From an uncultured Bacilli bacterium (GTDB lineage: Bacteria > Bacillota_I > Bacilli_A > RF39 > UBA660): a stretch of 30,496 bases of DNA. A program made the translations under genes and the position numbers. The stretch's first letter is position 1; each line of letters opens with the position of its first letter. The stretch is from positions 1 to 30,496 of the forward strand of contig CAKOMC010000016.1 in assembly GCA_934096535.1 (NCBI GenBank). Reading direction: 5' to 3'. Shown piece after piece: positions 6,250 to 14,506 of the stretch. The notes below the pieces were generated by a model. It saw only the letters and a list, made by a program, of their open reading frames with translations, was not told the origin of the DNA and ran no database searches.

Positions 6250-6465
6250 TTGTAAAATAAGTATTAAGATATATAATTAATGATTAGTATTAATAAGGGG
6301 GCTAAGGACAATAGCAAGAATATAATATAATAGGAATTCATATTTTAAAACCAGTTACATATGTATTAAATAACATATAGTAAACAGGAGTTTTTATAGA
6401 GTAAATTTCTAAAAAAGAACGGAAAAAAAGTGTGATTTATCCATAAGAAAGGGATAAATTTTTTT
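6250..6465 (+). other. Gene-free stretch with a candidate small transcript
   Basis: Between rpsR and rplI there is no convincing ORF. A possible promoter (TTGTAA 6250-6255, 16 nt, TATAAT 6272-6277) is followed about 160 bases later by a clear terminator (stem ATTTATCC 6435-6442 with GGATAAAT 6452-6459, then a run of T to 6465). The terminator lies upstream of the rplI promoter, so something must be transcribed towards it: read-through from rpsR or a separate short RNA starting near 6284. Confidence 0.35.
6435..6465 (+). terminator. Intrinsic terminator upstream of the rplI promoter
   Basis: Eight-bp stem ATTTATCC / GGATAAAT with a nine-base loop and seven T. The last T residues are also the first bases of the rplI -35 box (6464-6469). 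Confidence 0.75.
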
Positions 6466-6492
6466 GACTGATAAGTATATATTTGATACAAT
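6464..6492 (+). promoter_or_regulatory. Promoter of the rplI-dnaB operon
   Basis: TTGACT (6464-6469), 17-nt spacer and TACAAT (6487-6492), 27 bases before the rplI start codon. Confidence 0.75.
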
Positions 6493-6519
6493 AAGTAGGA
6501 ATTAAAAAGGAGACAAAAC

Positions 6520-6960
6520 ATGAAAGTTATATTACTAAAAGATGTTAAAAAACAAGGCAAAAAAGATGATATTATTGAAGTAAGTGATGGCTATGGAATG
6601 AATTTTTTGATTAAAAATGGTTTAGCAGTTGCGGCAACAAAGACTAGCACCAAAATATTGTCAAACGAACTTGATAAGCGTAAGCAAGAAGAAGAAAAGC
6701 TTGTTAAAGAAATGCAAGAAATGCGTGATAAAATAATTAGAGAAAATATTACTTTTAAAGTAAAAACAGGAGCTATGGATAAAGTTTTCGGTAATGTTTC
6801 TTCTAAACAAATTGCTGAGAGCTTAAACAAAATGGGGTATAAAGTAGATAAAAAACAAATTCAAATTGACGCTCCTTTAGATACACTTGGGGTTCATAAT
6901 GTAACAGTTGAACTCCATAAGAAGGTGCGCTTCAATATCAGAGTTAATTTAGTGAAGTAA
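6520..6960 (+). CDS. rplI: 50S ribosomal protein L9
   Basis: 146 aa, normal length. The N-terminal rRNA-binding domain (MKVILLKDVKKQGKKDDIIEV, GYGMNFLI) is joined by the long Lys/Glu-rich connecting helix (about residues 45-75) to the C-terminal domain with FGNVSSKQIAE. L9 protrudes from the base of the L1 stalk and helps frame maintenance. AAAAGGAG lies shortly before the ATG. It heads an operon in which dnaB starts nine bases after its stop, the same rplI-dnaC order as in B. subtilis. Confidence 0.97.
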   Translation: MKVILLKDVKKQGKKDDIIEVSDGYGMNFLIKNGLAVAATKTSTKILSNELDKRKQEEEKLVKEMQEMRDKIIRENITFKVKTGAMDKVFGNVSSKQIAESLNKMGYKVDKKQIQIDAPLDTLGVHNVTVELHKKVRFNIRVNLVK

Positions 6961-6969
6961 GGTGATAAT

Positions 6970-8322
6970 ATGGCAAGAAAAATGCCACAAAATTTAGATG
7001 CTGAAATGTCAGTTTTGGGTGTTTGTTTTCTTGATGAAAGAGTTGTTAGTAAAGTCTTAGAAGAAGTTACTGATGATATGTTCTATAGTGATGCTAATAA
7101 AAAGATTTTTCTTGCTATAAAAAATTTACATGATGCGGGAGTACCTATTGATCAAACAACTCTGGCTGATGAATTGGATAAGACAAAAAGCTTAGGAGCT
7201 ATTGGGGGACCAGCATATTTGGCTGATGTTATAACTTCTGTTGTAAGTGCTGCTAACTTGGATTATTATATTAATATTATTAAAGAAAAAATGATAGTTC
7301 GTAATCTTATAACGACAGCAACAGATATTGTAACAGATGCTTATAATGATTCGGATGATGTTACAGGGCTACTTGATACAGCCGAAAAAAATATTTTAGA
7401 TGTTATTAGGTCGCGTCAGACAACCGAGTTTGCCCCAATTAATGAGGTGCTAGCGAGAGCCCAAGAGCAATTAGAATATTTATCCCAAAATCATAGTGTT
7501 ATTTCCGGTTTAGAAACGGGTTTTTACGATTTAGATAAAGCAACTAGTGGTTTACATGAAGGAGAAATGATTGTTATCGCGGCTCGTCCCGGTATGGGAA
7601 AGACAGCCTTTGCTTTAAATATTGCTACTCATGCTGCTCAAAGTACCAAAAAAGCCATTGCCGTATTCAACTTAGAAATGTCTGCCGAACAGTTAGTTAA
7701 TCGTATGATTAGCGCTTTAGGAGGAATAGAAGGTAAAAAGCTAACTAATGGTCAGTTGGGACAGAATGACTGGAAAAAATATAATGAGGCAGTAAGTCAA
7801 CTTGCTGATACTAATATTTATATTGAAGATAATTCTGGTATTACTGTTAATGACATTCGTGCTAAATGTCGAAGACTTGCAACCAAAAAAGAAGGCCTAG
7901 GATTAATTATTATCGATTACTTGCAGTTACTTACTATGGGTGGCAGGAGGCCGGAATCCAGACAACAAGAGGTTTCGGATATATCAAGAGCTATTAAAAC
8001 GATGGCAATGGAACTTAAAGTTCCTGTTATTGCTTTAGCACAGCTTTCCCGTAATGCAGAAAAAAGGGAAAATAATGAACCAATGCTTGCAGACTTAAGA
8101 GAGTCTGGGTCAATTGAGCAAGATGCCGATATAGTTATGTTTATAAATCGTAAAGATTACTATAAAGCCAAGACGGAGTTAGGAAAATCGGAAAATGTCG
8201 AGACAGATATAATCATTGCAAAACACAGAAAAGGTGGTACGGGTAAATTTACAGTATTATTTGAACCGACAATGATGAATTTCAAAAACTATATGGTTCT
8301 TGAAAAAGAAGGAGAATATTGA
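6970..8322 (+). CDS. dnaB: Replicative DNA helicase DnaB (DnaC of Bacillus)
   Basis: 450 aa. The N-terminal DnaB domain (PQNLDAEMSVLGVCF, residues 6-105) is joined by a linker to the RecA-like motor with Walker A ARPGMGKT (205-212), Walker B LIIIDYLQLL, and the DLRESGSIEQDADIVMFINR region. The hexameric helicase unwinds DNA at the fork. The length matches the family and no intein is present. The stop TGA shares one base with the ATG of the next gene, and that gene's RBS is within the last dnaB codons, so translation is coupled. Confidence 0.97.
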   Translation: MARKMPQNLDAEMSVLGVCFLDERVVSKVLEEVTDDMFYSDANKKIFLAIKNLHDAGVPIDQTTLADELDKTKSLGAIGGPAYLADVITSVVSAANLDYYINIIKEKMIVRNLITTATDIVTDAYNDSDDVTGLLDTAEKNILDVIRSRQTTEFAPINEVLARAQEQLEYLSQNHSVISGLETGFYDLDKATSGLHEGEMIVIAARPGMGKTAFALNIATHAAQSTKKAIAVFNLEMSAEQLVNRMISALGGIEGKKLTNGQLGQNDWKKYNEAVSQLADTNIYIEDNSGITVNDIRAKCRRLATKKEGLGLIIIDYLQLLTMGGRRPESRQQEVSDISRAIKTMAMELKVPVIALAQLSRNAEKRENNEPMLADLRESGSIEQDADIVMFINRKDYYKAKTELGKSENVETDIIIAKHRKGGTGKFTVLFEPTMMNFKNYMVLEKEGEY

Positions 8323-9839
8323 TGAGTAAAAAGACACAAATTCTATGCATATTAACGACAATGATATTTGGAGTAGCGATGTTTATTGCCACTTCTTATA
8401 AAACTAGTTATGCTGATGAAGTAGAAGGGGTTTATCAAGTATACTTAAACGGTGAAAAAATAGGAATGATTGGTAGTCAAGATGAACTTTATGCACTTAT
8501 TAATGAAGAACAATCAAGCATAAAAGAAGAATATAATGTGGATCAAGTTTATCCACCAAAAGGATTTTCAATAACTAAATTAAATACATACAATTCTAGC
8601 GTTTCTAGCGTTACAGAAATTTATGATAAAATAAAGGAATCAAAGAATTTTACTATAAAGGGTTATACTATTACAGTAAGTGATAAAGATGATAACGGAG
8701 ATTCAAAAGTATTGTTTAAAATTAATGTTTTAGATGAAAAGGTATTTGAAGAGGCAATAAAAAAAGTTATCTTATCATTTATTCCTGAAGATGAGTATTT
8801 AGCTTATATCAATAATGAACAAAAAGAGATTGTTGATGTTGGCGAACGAATTGAAAATATTTATTTTCAAGAAAATATATCAATTAAAGAATCTTATATA
8901 AGTACTGATGAGAAAATTTTTACGGATGTAGATAGCTTAAGCAAGTATTTGTTATTTGGAACTGATAGCAAAGAATCAGAATATACAGTAAAAGTTGGGG
9001 ATACAATCGCTAGTATTGCTGAGGCTAATGAGTTAAATGTTTCGGAGTTCTTAGTTGCTAATCCTAAATATAATAGTGAAAATGACTTATTAGCAGTTGG
9101 GGATAAAGTAGTTATATCCTTAATTAATCCAATGTTACAATTGGTATATGATAAATATATTGTTAAAGATGTTGAAGAAAAATATTCGACCGAAACAAAG
9201 TATGATTATTCTAAAGATACTAGTTATCGCTTAGTTCAAACGAAGGGCGTTAATGGTATTCGCCGTGTTGCTTCGCGTACACAGGTAATCAATGGAGATG
9301 CAAGTCAACAAGTTGTTATCGATAAAGATAATACATACATGGTAAGAGAAACTGTTAATGAAGTTATTGTTAAAGGTAAAAAATCTATTTCGAGTGGTAA
9401 CTGGGGTAATTATGTTGATGATGGTACGGAATATGCTTGGCCAACATTAAAGCCATATATTATTACTTCTGGTTTTGGTACGCGTTACTTATTTAATCGT
9501 ACAAGTCATGATGGTTTAGATATATCTGGTACTGGTTATGGCTCACCAATTTTTGCAATTGCATCTGGTACAGTTATATGGACTGGTTACGGTGGATATG
9601 CTGGTAAGAGTAGTGGTTTAAATATTATCATTCAACATTCAAATGGATACTGTTCATTGTATGCCCACTTGTCAGGTGTCTATGTTTCTAAAAATCAACA
9701 AGTCAGCCGTGCTCAGAAGATTGGGGCCATGGGTAAGAGTGGTTTAGCTACTGGTACGCACTTACACTTAGGTTTCTGGACTGGGGTACCATATCAAAAA
9801 GGCAGTAAAGCTATAAATCCTATCACAATATATAGATAA
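8322..9839 (+). CDS. LysM-G5-M23 cell-wall endopeptidase, 505 aa
   Basis: An exported or anchored peptidoglycan hydrolase. A hydrophobic segment at residues 7-24 followed by SYADE looks like a signal peptide or anchor. A LysM peptidoglycan-binding module sits at about 221-266 (YTVKVGDTIASIAE), a G5 domain at about 272-352 and an M23 peptidase domain at about 375-495. The zinc ligands are visible as H396 and D400 (HDGLD) and H482 in HLH (480-482), with catalytic H449. ATG 8322 is preferred over the overlapping TTG at 8319 because AAGGAG ends seven bases before it. It overlaps dnaB (TGATG) and walJ (TAATG). A similar SpoIIQ/YebA-like role is possible, but the LysM-G5 layout points to general wall cutting. 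Confidence 0.88.
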   Translation: MSKKTQILCILTTMIFGVAMFIATSYKTSYADEVEGVYQVYLNGEKIGMIGSQDELYALINEEQSSIKEEYNVDQVYPPKGFSITKLNTYNSSVSSVTEIYDKIKESKNFTIKGYTITVSDKDDNGDSKVLFKINVLDEKVFEEAIKKVILSFIPEDEYLAYINNEQKEIVDVGERIENIYFQENISIKESYISTDEKIFTDVDSLSKYLLFGTDSKESEYTVKVGDTIASIAEANELNVSEFLVANPKYNSENDLLAVGDKVVISLINPMLQLVYDKYIVKDVEEKYSTETKYDYSKDTSYRLVQTKGVNGIRRVASRTQVINGDASQQVVIDKDNTYMVRETVNEVIVKGKKSISSGNWGNYVDDGTEYAWPTLKPYIITSGFGTRYLFNRTSHDGLDISGTGYGSPIFAIASGTVIWTGYGGYAGKSSGLNIIIQHSNGYCSLYAHLSGVYVSKNQQVSRAQKIGAMGKSGLATGTHLHLGFWTGVPYQKGSKAINPITIYR

Positions 9840-10612
9840 TGAGAATATGTGTATTAGCTAGTGGTTCTAAAGGAAACTCTACTTATGTAGAAACGGCCAA
9901 ACATAAAATATTGTTTGATATGGGAACTAATGTTAGATATATAAAGGAACGCTTAGAAGAATTAAGCGTTTCTTTAAACGATATAGATACTATAATCATA
10001 TCGCATATTCATAGCGACCATATTGGAGCTTTAGAAAATTACATAAAGAAATATCAGGCAAATGTTTATATGACAATGGGAATGATAGGTGAATTGGGAA
10101 GTGAAAACCCAATAAGTAAGTATGAACATTTAATTCTTTTTGATGATGATATTTATTTAGATAATGTTAAAATTGAAGTAATAAAAACTAGTCATGATAC
10201 TAAGGATTCTAAAGGATATATTTTGTATGAAGGAAATAATAGTGTTGTTTATTTAACTGATACTGGTTATTTGAATCAAAAGTATTTTAATTCTTTAAGA
10301 GATAAGACTGTATATTTGTTTGAGAGTAATCACGATGTGGAAATGTTATTAAATGGTAAATATCCAGCTTGGCTAAAAGACAGAGTTGTTGGACCTTATG
10401 GACACTTATCCAATAAAGACGCTAGCATTTATTTAGCTAAATTAATTGGCAAAAATACGCAAAAAATAATGTTACTGCACCTTTCTCATGAAAATAATAC
10501 GGAAGAAAAAGCAATGGAGACAATCAAAAATATTTTCTTGGAGTACGGTGTTGATTTTGAAAACATTAGTTGTGCTAAACAAAATGAAAAATCGGAGATT
10601 ATAGAGTTATGA
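9839..10612 (+). CDS. walJ: MBL-fold hydrolase WalJ (YycJ family)
   Basis: 257 aa. The family signature start MRICVLASGSKGNSTYVE is present and the metallo-beta-lactamase metal site HIHSDH lies at residues 56-61. Further metal-site residues are in TSHDTKDSKGYI, VYLTDTGY and FESNHD. In Bacillus the gene belongs to the walRK locus and acts near the cell wall/DNA replication interface; here walR and walK are not adjacent. It starts on the last base of the preceding stop (TAATG) and overlaps rlmH by four bases (ATGA), so it is translated as part of a coupled operon. Substrate unknown in detail. Confidence 0.88.
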   Translation: MRICVLASGSKGNSTYVETAKHKILFDMGTNVRYIKERLEELSVSLNDIDTIIISHIHSDHIGALENYIKKYQANVYMTMGMIGELGSENPISKYEHLILFDDDIYLDNVKIEVIKTSHDTKDSKGYILYEGNNSVVYLTDTGYLNQKYFNSLRDKTVYLFESNHDVEMLLNGKYPAWLKDRVVGPYGHLSNKDASIYLAKLIGKNTQKIMLLHLSHENNTEEKAMETIKNIFLEYGVDFENISCAKQNEKSEIIEL

Positions 10613-11043
10613 TAAAATTGATTTGCGTTGGAAAAATAAAAGAAAAATATTTAATGGATATGGTTTTAGACTATAACAAAAGAATTAATAAGTATCATAA
10701 GTTTAATATCATTGAAGTAAAAGATAGTAATATTGAACAAGAAAGTAAAGAAATCATTAAAAATATAGGCAAGAATGAATATATTGTGGCTTTGGCAATC
10801 GAAGGAAAACAAATGAACTCTTTAGAGTTTGCTAGTTTTATAAATGAAACTTTTAATCATTATAGTTGTATTACATTTATTATTGGGGGTTCCGATGGAA
10901 TATTAGAAAACATTAAAAATACCGCCAATTTGAAGTTATCATTTTCGAAAATGACAATGCCACATGGTTTATTTAGAGGCGTTTTGTTAGAGCAAATATA
11001 TCGGACTTTTAAAATAAATAATAATGAAACATATCATAAATAA
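10609..11043 (+). CDS. rlmH: 23S rRNA pseudouridine-1915 N3-methyltransferase RlmH
   Basis: 144 aa, a little shorter than the usual 155-160. The SPOUT-type SAM site is seen in IIGGSDG (91-97), followed by SFSKMTMPHGLFRGVLLEQIYRTFKI and the conserved C-terminal YHK. RlmH methylates a pseudouridine in helix 69 of 23S rRNA on assembled 70S ribosomes. ATG overlaps the walJ stop (ATGA). It is the last gene of the rplI operon, with a terminator 50 bases downstream. The walJ-rlmH linkage is the same as in many Firmicutes. Confidence 0.93.
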   Translation: MIKLICVGKIKEKYLMDMVLDYNKRINKYHKFNIIEVKDSNIEQESKEIIKNIGKNEYIVALAIEGKQMNSLEFASFINETFNHYSCITFIIGGSDGILENIKNTANLKLSFSKMTMPHGLFRGVLLEQIYRTFKINNNETYHK

Positions 11044-11094
11044 AATTTAATTTATTATAAATACTTAAAAAAAGTTAAAAAGATTACTGAAATT

Positions 11095-11116
11095 AAAGAC
11101 AGTGGTCTTTTTATTT
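11095..11116 (+). terminator. Intrinsic terminator of the rplI-rlmH operon
   Basis: Stem AAAGAC / GTCTTT (11095-11110) with an AGTG loop, then TTATTT. The 3' half overlaps the spacer of the likely ung promoter. Confidence 0.65.
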
Positions 11117-11149
11117 GGTAAAATTAAGATGTAGAGAGAAGTGAAAGTT

Positions 11150-11809
11150 ATGATAGGTAATGATTGGGATAATGAATTAAAAGTTATTTGGAATAGTCCT
11201 AACTTTAATAAATTTTATCAGAGCGTATTGAATTTATATAATAAGGAAACCATTTTTCCGTCAAAAGAAGATATTTTTAATGCTTTAAAACTTACACCTT
11301 ACAAAGATGTGAAGGTCGTAATTGTGGGACAAGATCCGTATCATGGCGTTGGGGAAGCGATGGGATTGTCTTTTTCAGTTCATAAAGATATAAAAATACC
11401 ACCATCTTTAAAAAACATTTATAAAGAATTATATGATGATTTAGGTATTGCACCACATGGAGATGGTGATCTAACAAAGTGGGCAAAAGAAGGGGTTTTA
11501 TTATTAAATAGTGTTTTGACCGTAAAAAAAGATTGCCCCGCTTCACATAAAAATTTAGGCTGGGAGCCACTTACAGATTATATTATTAGAAAAGTAAATG
11601 CTAAAACTACACCAGTAGTATTTATATTGTGGGGTAATTTTGCCAAGTCTAAAATCAAATATATAACTAATCCAATTCATCTAGTTATAACAAGTCCACA
11701 CCCATCACCTTTTTCATGTCGTAGTGGTTTCTTTGGGAGTCGGCCTTTTTCAAGAACCAATGAATTTTTGAAAAAAAATAATCTCCAACCGATTGATTGG
11801 CGATTATAA
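11150..11809 (+). CDS. ung: Uracil-DNA glycosylase, family 1
   Basis: 219 aa. It removes uracil from DNA as the first step of base excision repair. The catalytic water-activating motif GQDPYH is at 60-65 (D62), LLLNSVLTV follows near 117, and the DNA-intercalation loop HPSPFS is at 184-189. ATG 11150 is preferred; an in-frame GTG nine bases earlier has no better RBS, and both are weak. An extended -10 (TGGTAAAAT) overlaps the preceding terminator, with a poor -35 (AAGACA), so expression is probably modest. The last six bases overlap the end of the convergent LemA-family gene. Confidence 0.96.
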   Translation: MIGNDWDNELKVIWNSPNFNKFYQSVLNLYNKETIFPSKEDIFNALKLTPYKDVKVVIVGQDPYHGVGEAMGLSFSVHKDIKIPPSLKNIYKELYDDLGIAPHGDGDLTKWAKEGVLLLNSVLTVKKDCPASHKNLGWEPLTDYIIRKVNAKTTPVVFILWGNFAKSKIKYITNPIHLVITSPHPSPFSCRSGFFGSRPFSRTNEFLKKNNLQPIDWRL

Positions 11810-12349
11810 TTTAAAATCGTTAATGATATCATCGTTCATATCTTTATTATCAAAGAAATTGCGAATGGTAATATTATGAAATTTAGCAATAATATTTGAA
11901 GGAAATTTACGAACTAATTCATTAGATTTAGAAGTATATTTGTTATAAAATTTTTTTGAAGCGTTTATTCTTTCATCCATAACACGAATGTCATTTAGAA
12001 GTTCTCGATAATCTTTTTGCTCTTCTAATTCAGGAAAATCATCTTGGATTTTGCTAATAAGTAAGACAGTATCAACTAATTTTCGCTCTAATTGAAAATT
12101 AGAAATACTTTCTTTTTTTAAGTCATTTAAATCCTTAAAATTGATTTTCGTTTCTTTAATATTGTTTTTAATTATAGACTCTAACTTAAGAAGAATATCA
12201 TATTTTGAACGAAGAGCTTCATCTATCATACTTTCTGCCTCATCGATTTTAACTTTACAATCTTGAAGAGCATTGTAGTAAACAATATATGTGATAGTAC
12301 CAATTCCGCCAACAATCAAAATGATTAAGATAGCATAAATAAATGCCAT
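11804..12349 (-). CDS. LemA-family membrane protein, 181 aa
   Basis: The N-terminal membrane helix (about residues 4-26) is followed by a long helical body typical of LemA: NALQDCKVKIDEAESMIDEALRSKYDILLKLESIIK near the start and FPSNIIAKFHNI ... FF near the end. The LemA fold is a membrane-anchored helical bundle with no established biochemical activity. GAGGTGA lies four bases before the ATG. It is transcribed alone from a promoter (TTTACT 12404-12399, 17 nt, TATACT 12381-12376) that shares its -35 area with the divergent hydrolase gene. Its 3' end overlaps the end of ung, and no terminator is visible between them. Confidence 0.8.
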   Translation of the reverse strand: MAFIYAILIILIVGGIGTITYIVYYNALQDCKVKIDEAESMIDEALRSKYDILLKLESIIKNNIKETKINFKDLNDLKKESISNFQLERKLVDTVLLISKIQDDFPELEEQKDYRELLNDIRVMDERINASKKFYNKYTSKSNELVRKFPSNIIAKFHNITIRNFFDNKDMNDDIINDFKL

Positions 12350-12375
12350 AATTTCACCTCATATCTTATACGAAT

Positions 12376-12422
12376 AGTATAACACATAGAAACTTGCTAG
12401 TAAATAAATTATGTGCTATTGT
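12376..12422. promoter_or_regulatory. Overlapping divergent promoters (LemA-family gene and MBL-fold gene)
   Basis: Leftward: TTTACT (12404-12399), 17 nt, TATACT (12381-12376). Rightward: TTGCTA (12394-12399), 17 nt, TATTGT (12417-12422). The -35 regions share bases, so polymerase binding on one side should compete with the other. Confidence 0.55.
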
Positions 12423-12439
12423 AGTTACTGGTGATATAG

Positions 12440-12940
12440 ATGAAAATAAAGCAACTTGTAGTAGGAGAGTTAGATGAAAACTGTTATATTTTAGAAAAAG
12501 ATGGTAAGTATTTGGTAATTGATCCCGGTGATGAATTTATAAAAATCGATAATGAAATTCATGGTGAGTTAGAAGAAATTTTGGTTACTCATAATCATTT
12601 TGATCATATTGGGGCTTTGAAACAATTAGAAGATAAATACGGAGTAAAAGCTAATCAATATAAAAATAAAACTTTTAAATATGAAGTAATTGCCACTCCA
12701 GGTCATACAAATGATTCTAAAACTTTTTATTTTGCTGATGAAAAGATAATGTTTACGGGTGATTTTTTGTTTTATAATTCAATTGGCCGCATGGATTTGC
12801 CCACAGGAAGTCATGAAGAAATGCAAAAATCTTTAGAAAAAATTAGCAAATATCCACTAGATACTAAAATTTATCCGGGACATTTTTATTCAGGAAAATT
12901 AGGTATTGCTTTAGAAATAGTAAAGAACTTCTTTTTTTAG
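12440..12940 (+). CDS. MBL-fold hydrolase, glyoxalase II-like (YqgX type), short form
   Basis: 166 aa. All metal motifs of the family are visible: THNHFDH (H51, H53, D55, H56), TPGHT (H89), TGD (D108) and YPGH (H148). The IGRMDLPTGS segment is typical of the YqgX-like small hydrolases related to glyoxalase II. The chain is some 40 residues shorter than the common form and lacks the substrate-binding helical domain of true glyoxalase II, so the substrate is uncertain. GGTGA lies five bases before the ATG. The stop codon lies in the loop of a shared bidirectional terminator with gerQ. Confidence 0.85.
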   Translation: MKIKQLVVGELDENCYILEKDGKYLVIDPGDEFIKIDNEIHGELEEILVTHNHFDHIGALKQLEDKYGVKANQYKNKTFKYEVIATPGHTNDSKTFYFADEKIMFTGDFLFYNSIGRMDLPTGSHEEMQKSLEKISKYPLDTKIYPGHFYSGKLGIALEIVKNFFF

Positions 12941-12950
12941 AAGTTCTTTT
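12922..12950. terminator. Bidirectional terminator shared by convergent MBL-fold gene and gerQ
   Basis: A perfect ten-bp stem AAAGAACTTC (12922-12931) / GAAGTTCTTT (12940-12949) around an eight-base loop. The stop codons of both converging genes fall in the loop region, and the two genes overlap by four bases. Short T tracts occur on both strands. Confidence 0.7.
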
Positions 12951-13377
12951 GTGAATAGCTATGGCTATAGTTTATTCTTTCATCAAAGGTAACATAATTT
13001 AAGTAAATCATTAAAATTAAGTCCCATTCACCAGTATTGGGGTTGCTGATAATTAGATGATCACGGCCTGCTTCTTCAATGCGCCCTGCAAAAATTTTGT
13101 TGCGCCATTCGGTAGAATCCGGAAAACTAACATAGGCTTTAACCATTTTTCCTTTATTCAACCTCAAAATATTTTCAATATAACTTTGTTCCATAGGTAG
13201 TGATGTGGTGGGATTATAATCAGGGTTGTAGCTATTTATTGTACTTGGAATATTTGTGCTATTAGGTATGTTGTTATTGTTAGGAAGACCTTGATTATTC
13301 GGGATAGAATTCATGTTGACATCATAATTATTTTGGTTAGTTGGGAAAGTTGGGTTTTGATAATATGTTCCATTCAT
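12937..13377 (-). CDS. gerQ: Spore coat protein GerQ
   Basis: 146 aa. Residues 1-60 are an Asn/Pro/Tyr-rich flexible region. From residue 62 the GerQ domain is unmistakable: MEQSYIENILRLNKGK, then FAGRIEEAGRDHLIISNP and YLNYVTFDERI. In Bacillus GerQ sits in the inner coat, is needed to localise the germination lytic enzyme CwlJ and is cross-linked by transglutaminase. Its presence supports a sporulating or recently sporulating lineage. GAGGTGA lies eight bases before the ATG. It is a single-gene unit divergent from the YitT-family gene. Confidence 0.93.
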   Translation of the reverse strand: MNGTYYQNPTFPTNQNNYDVNMNSIPNNQGLPNNNNIPNSTNIPSTINSYNPDYNPTTSLPMEQSYIENILRLNKGKMVKAYVSFPDSTEWRNKIFAGRIEEAGRDHLIISNPNTGEWDLILMIYLNYVTFDERINYSHSYSQKNF

Positions 13378-13447
13378 TTAAAAATTCACCTCACTAACTA
13401 TATGCAAAATCAAAAAAATATAGTATTATTATAGTAGGAGTAAAATA

Positions 13448-14332
13448 ATGAAAAGAATAATAGGGCATATAACTGATAAGGAGAGGCTAAAAAAATTATT
13501 GATATTTCTAGTAGGTTTGTTGATTTTAGCATTTAATTATAACTTGTTTGTATTACCAAATGAGTTTAATATTGGTGGTATGACAGGTATTGCTACTATG
13601 CTAAATTTTTTATGTGGAATTAAGCCATCTTATTTTATTTTTGGTAGTAGTATTTTTCTAATAATATTATCGTATTTTACTTTAGATAAGGATACAACTT
13701 ACAATAGCATAATAGGAGCTATCCTTTATCCTTTGTTTATTGATTTTGTCAAACCATTTTGTGATATAATGGCTCCTTTTTTAACATTTTCTAATATTGT
13801 TATCATTATTATTATTGCGGGGGTCTTGTTGGGATTAGGCAATGGTTTAATCTATAAGAGTGGCTTTACATTGGGTGGTAGTGATATTATTATGAAAATT
13901 ATTCATAAATATCAACATTTGACCGAAGGAAATGCTCAGCTATTAATGAATACCGTAATTGTTCTGTTAGGAATTTTGGTTTTTGGAATACCAAGAGCAA
14001 TATATTCTCTGATTTTATTAATAATTTACACTAATATTGTTGATAAAATTATTATTGGAATTTCTACTAGTAAAATGTTTTTAATTTCTAGCAAAAAATA
14101 TCGCAAGATACAAGATTACGCCATTAATAATATGCATACTGGGGTAACAATTTTAGATACAACGGGTGGTTTTTTGTTTGAAAAAGGAAAAATGCTGCAA
14201 ATAGTGGTGCCAACTAGAGCTTATAATGCTTTTCGGGAAAAAATTTTAGAAATTGATCCTAATGCTTTTATTGTTGTTAGTGATTGTTACGAGGTAACTG
14301 GTGGTAAGAAAGAAAAAAGAATGTTACTTTAA
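13448..14332 (+). CDS. YitT-family membrane protein, 294 aa
   Basis: The N-terminal YitT membrane domain has about five hydrophobic segments (residues 17-200), including NLFVLPNEFNIGGMTGIATML and the glycine-rich GNGLIYKSGFTLGGSDI. It is followed by the cytoplasmic C-terminal DUF2179 domain (about 210-290, GVTILDTTGGF ... MLQIVVPTR ... AFIVVSD). The family is widespread in Firmicutes in several paralogues per genome; transport has been suggested but not settled. GGAG lies shortly before the ATG. It is flanked by intergenic regions on both sides, with no clear terminator after it. Confidence 0.88.
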   Translation: MKRIIGHITDKERLKKLLIFLVGLLILAFNYNLFVLPNEFNIGGMTGIATMLNFLCGIKPSYFIFGSSIFLIILSYFTLDKDTTYNSIIGAILYPLFIDFVKPFCDIMAPFLTFSNIVIIIIIAGVLLGLGNGLIYKSGFTLGGSDIIMKIIHKYQHLTEGNAQLLMNTVIVLLGILVFGIPRAIYSLILLIIYTNIVDKIIIGISTSKMFLISSKKYRKIQDYAINNMHTGVTILDTTGGFLFEKGKMLQIVVPTRAYNAFREKILEIDPNAFIVVSDCYEVTGGKKEKRMLL

Positions 14333-14506
14333 TTTACTTGTCAGAAAAAATAGTAGGTTAATATAGATTATAAGATATTATTTTGAAAGATTAATAAGTT
14401 AGTGTATTAAAGTATATAAATTATTAAACACTAATTTAGTAAATATTAAAATTAGACTTATAAATTATAAAATTTATAGAAAATGTAATAGAATTAAGGA
14501 TTGGCT

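Noticed and set aside
7866..7872. TGTCGAA (0A box) inside dnaB
   Set aside because: It lies in coding sequence without a promoter nearby and is expected by chance.
8320..8322. TGA read as tryptophan (mycoplasma code 4)
   Set aside because: TGA terminates dnaB and walJ at family-typical ends, and conserved Trp residues use TGG, so the code is standard.
11292..11570. Leftward 92-codon frame inside ung
   Set aside because: Shadow of a well-conserved gene on the other strand; no RBS and no family resemblance.
13378..13447. Sigma-E-like -10 (CATATAGT) for gerQ on the minus strand
   Set aside because: The -35 match is partial with a spacer of only 12, and the start site would fall on the RBS, leaving almost no leader.
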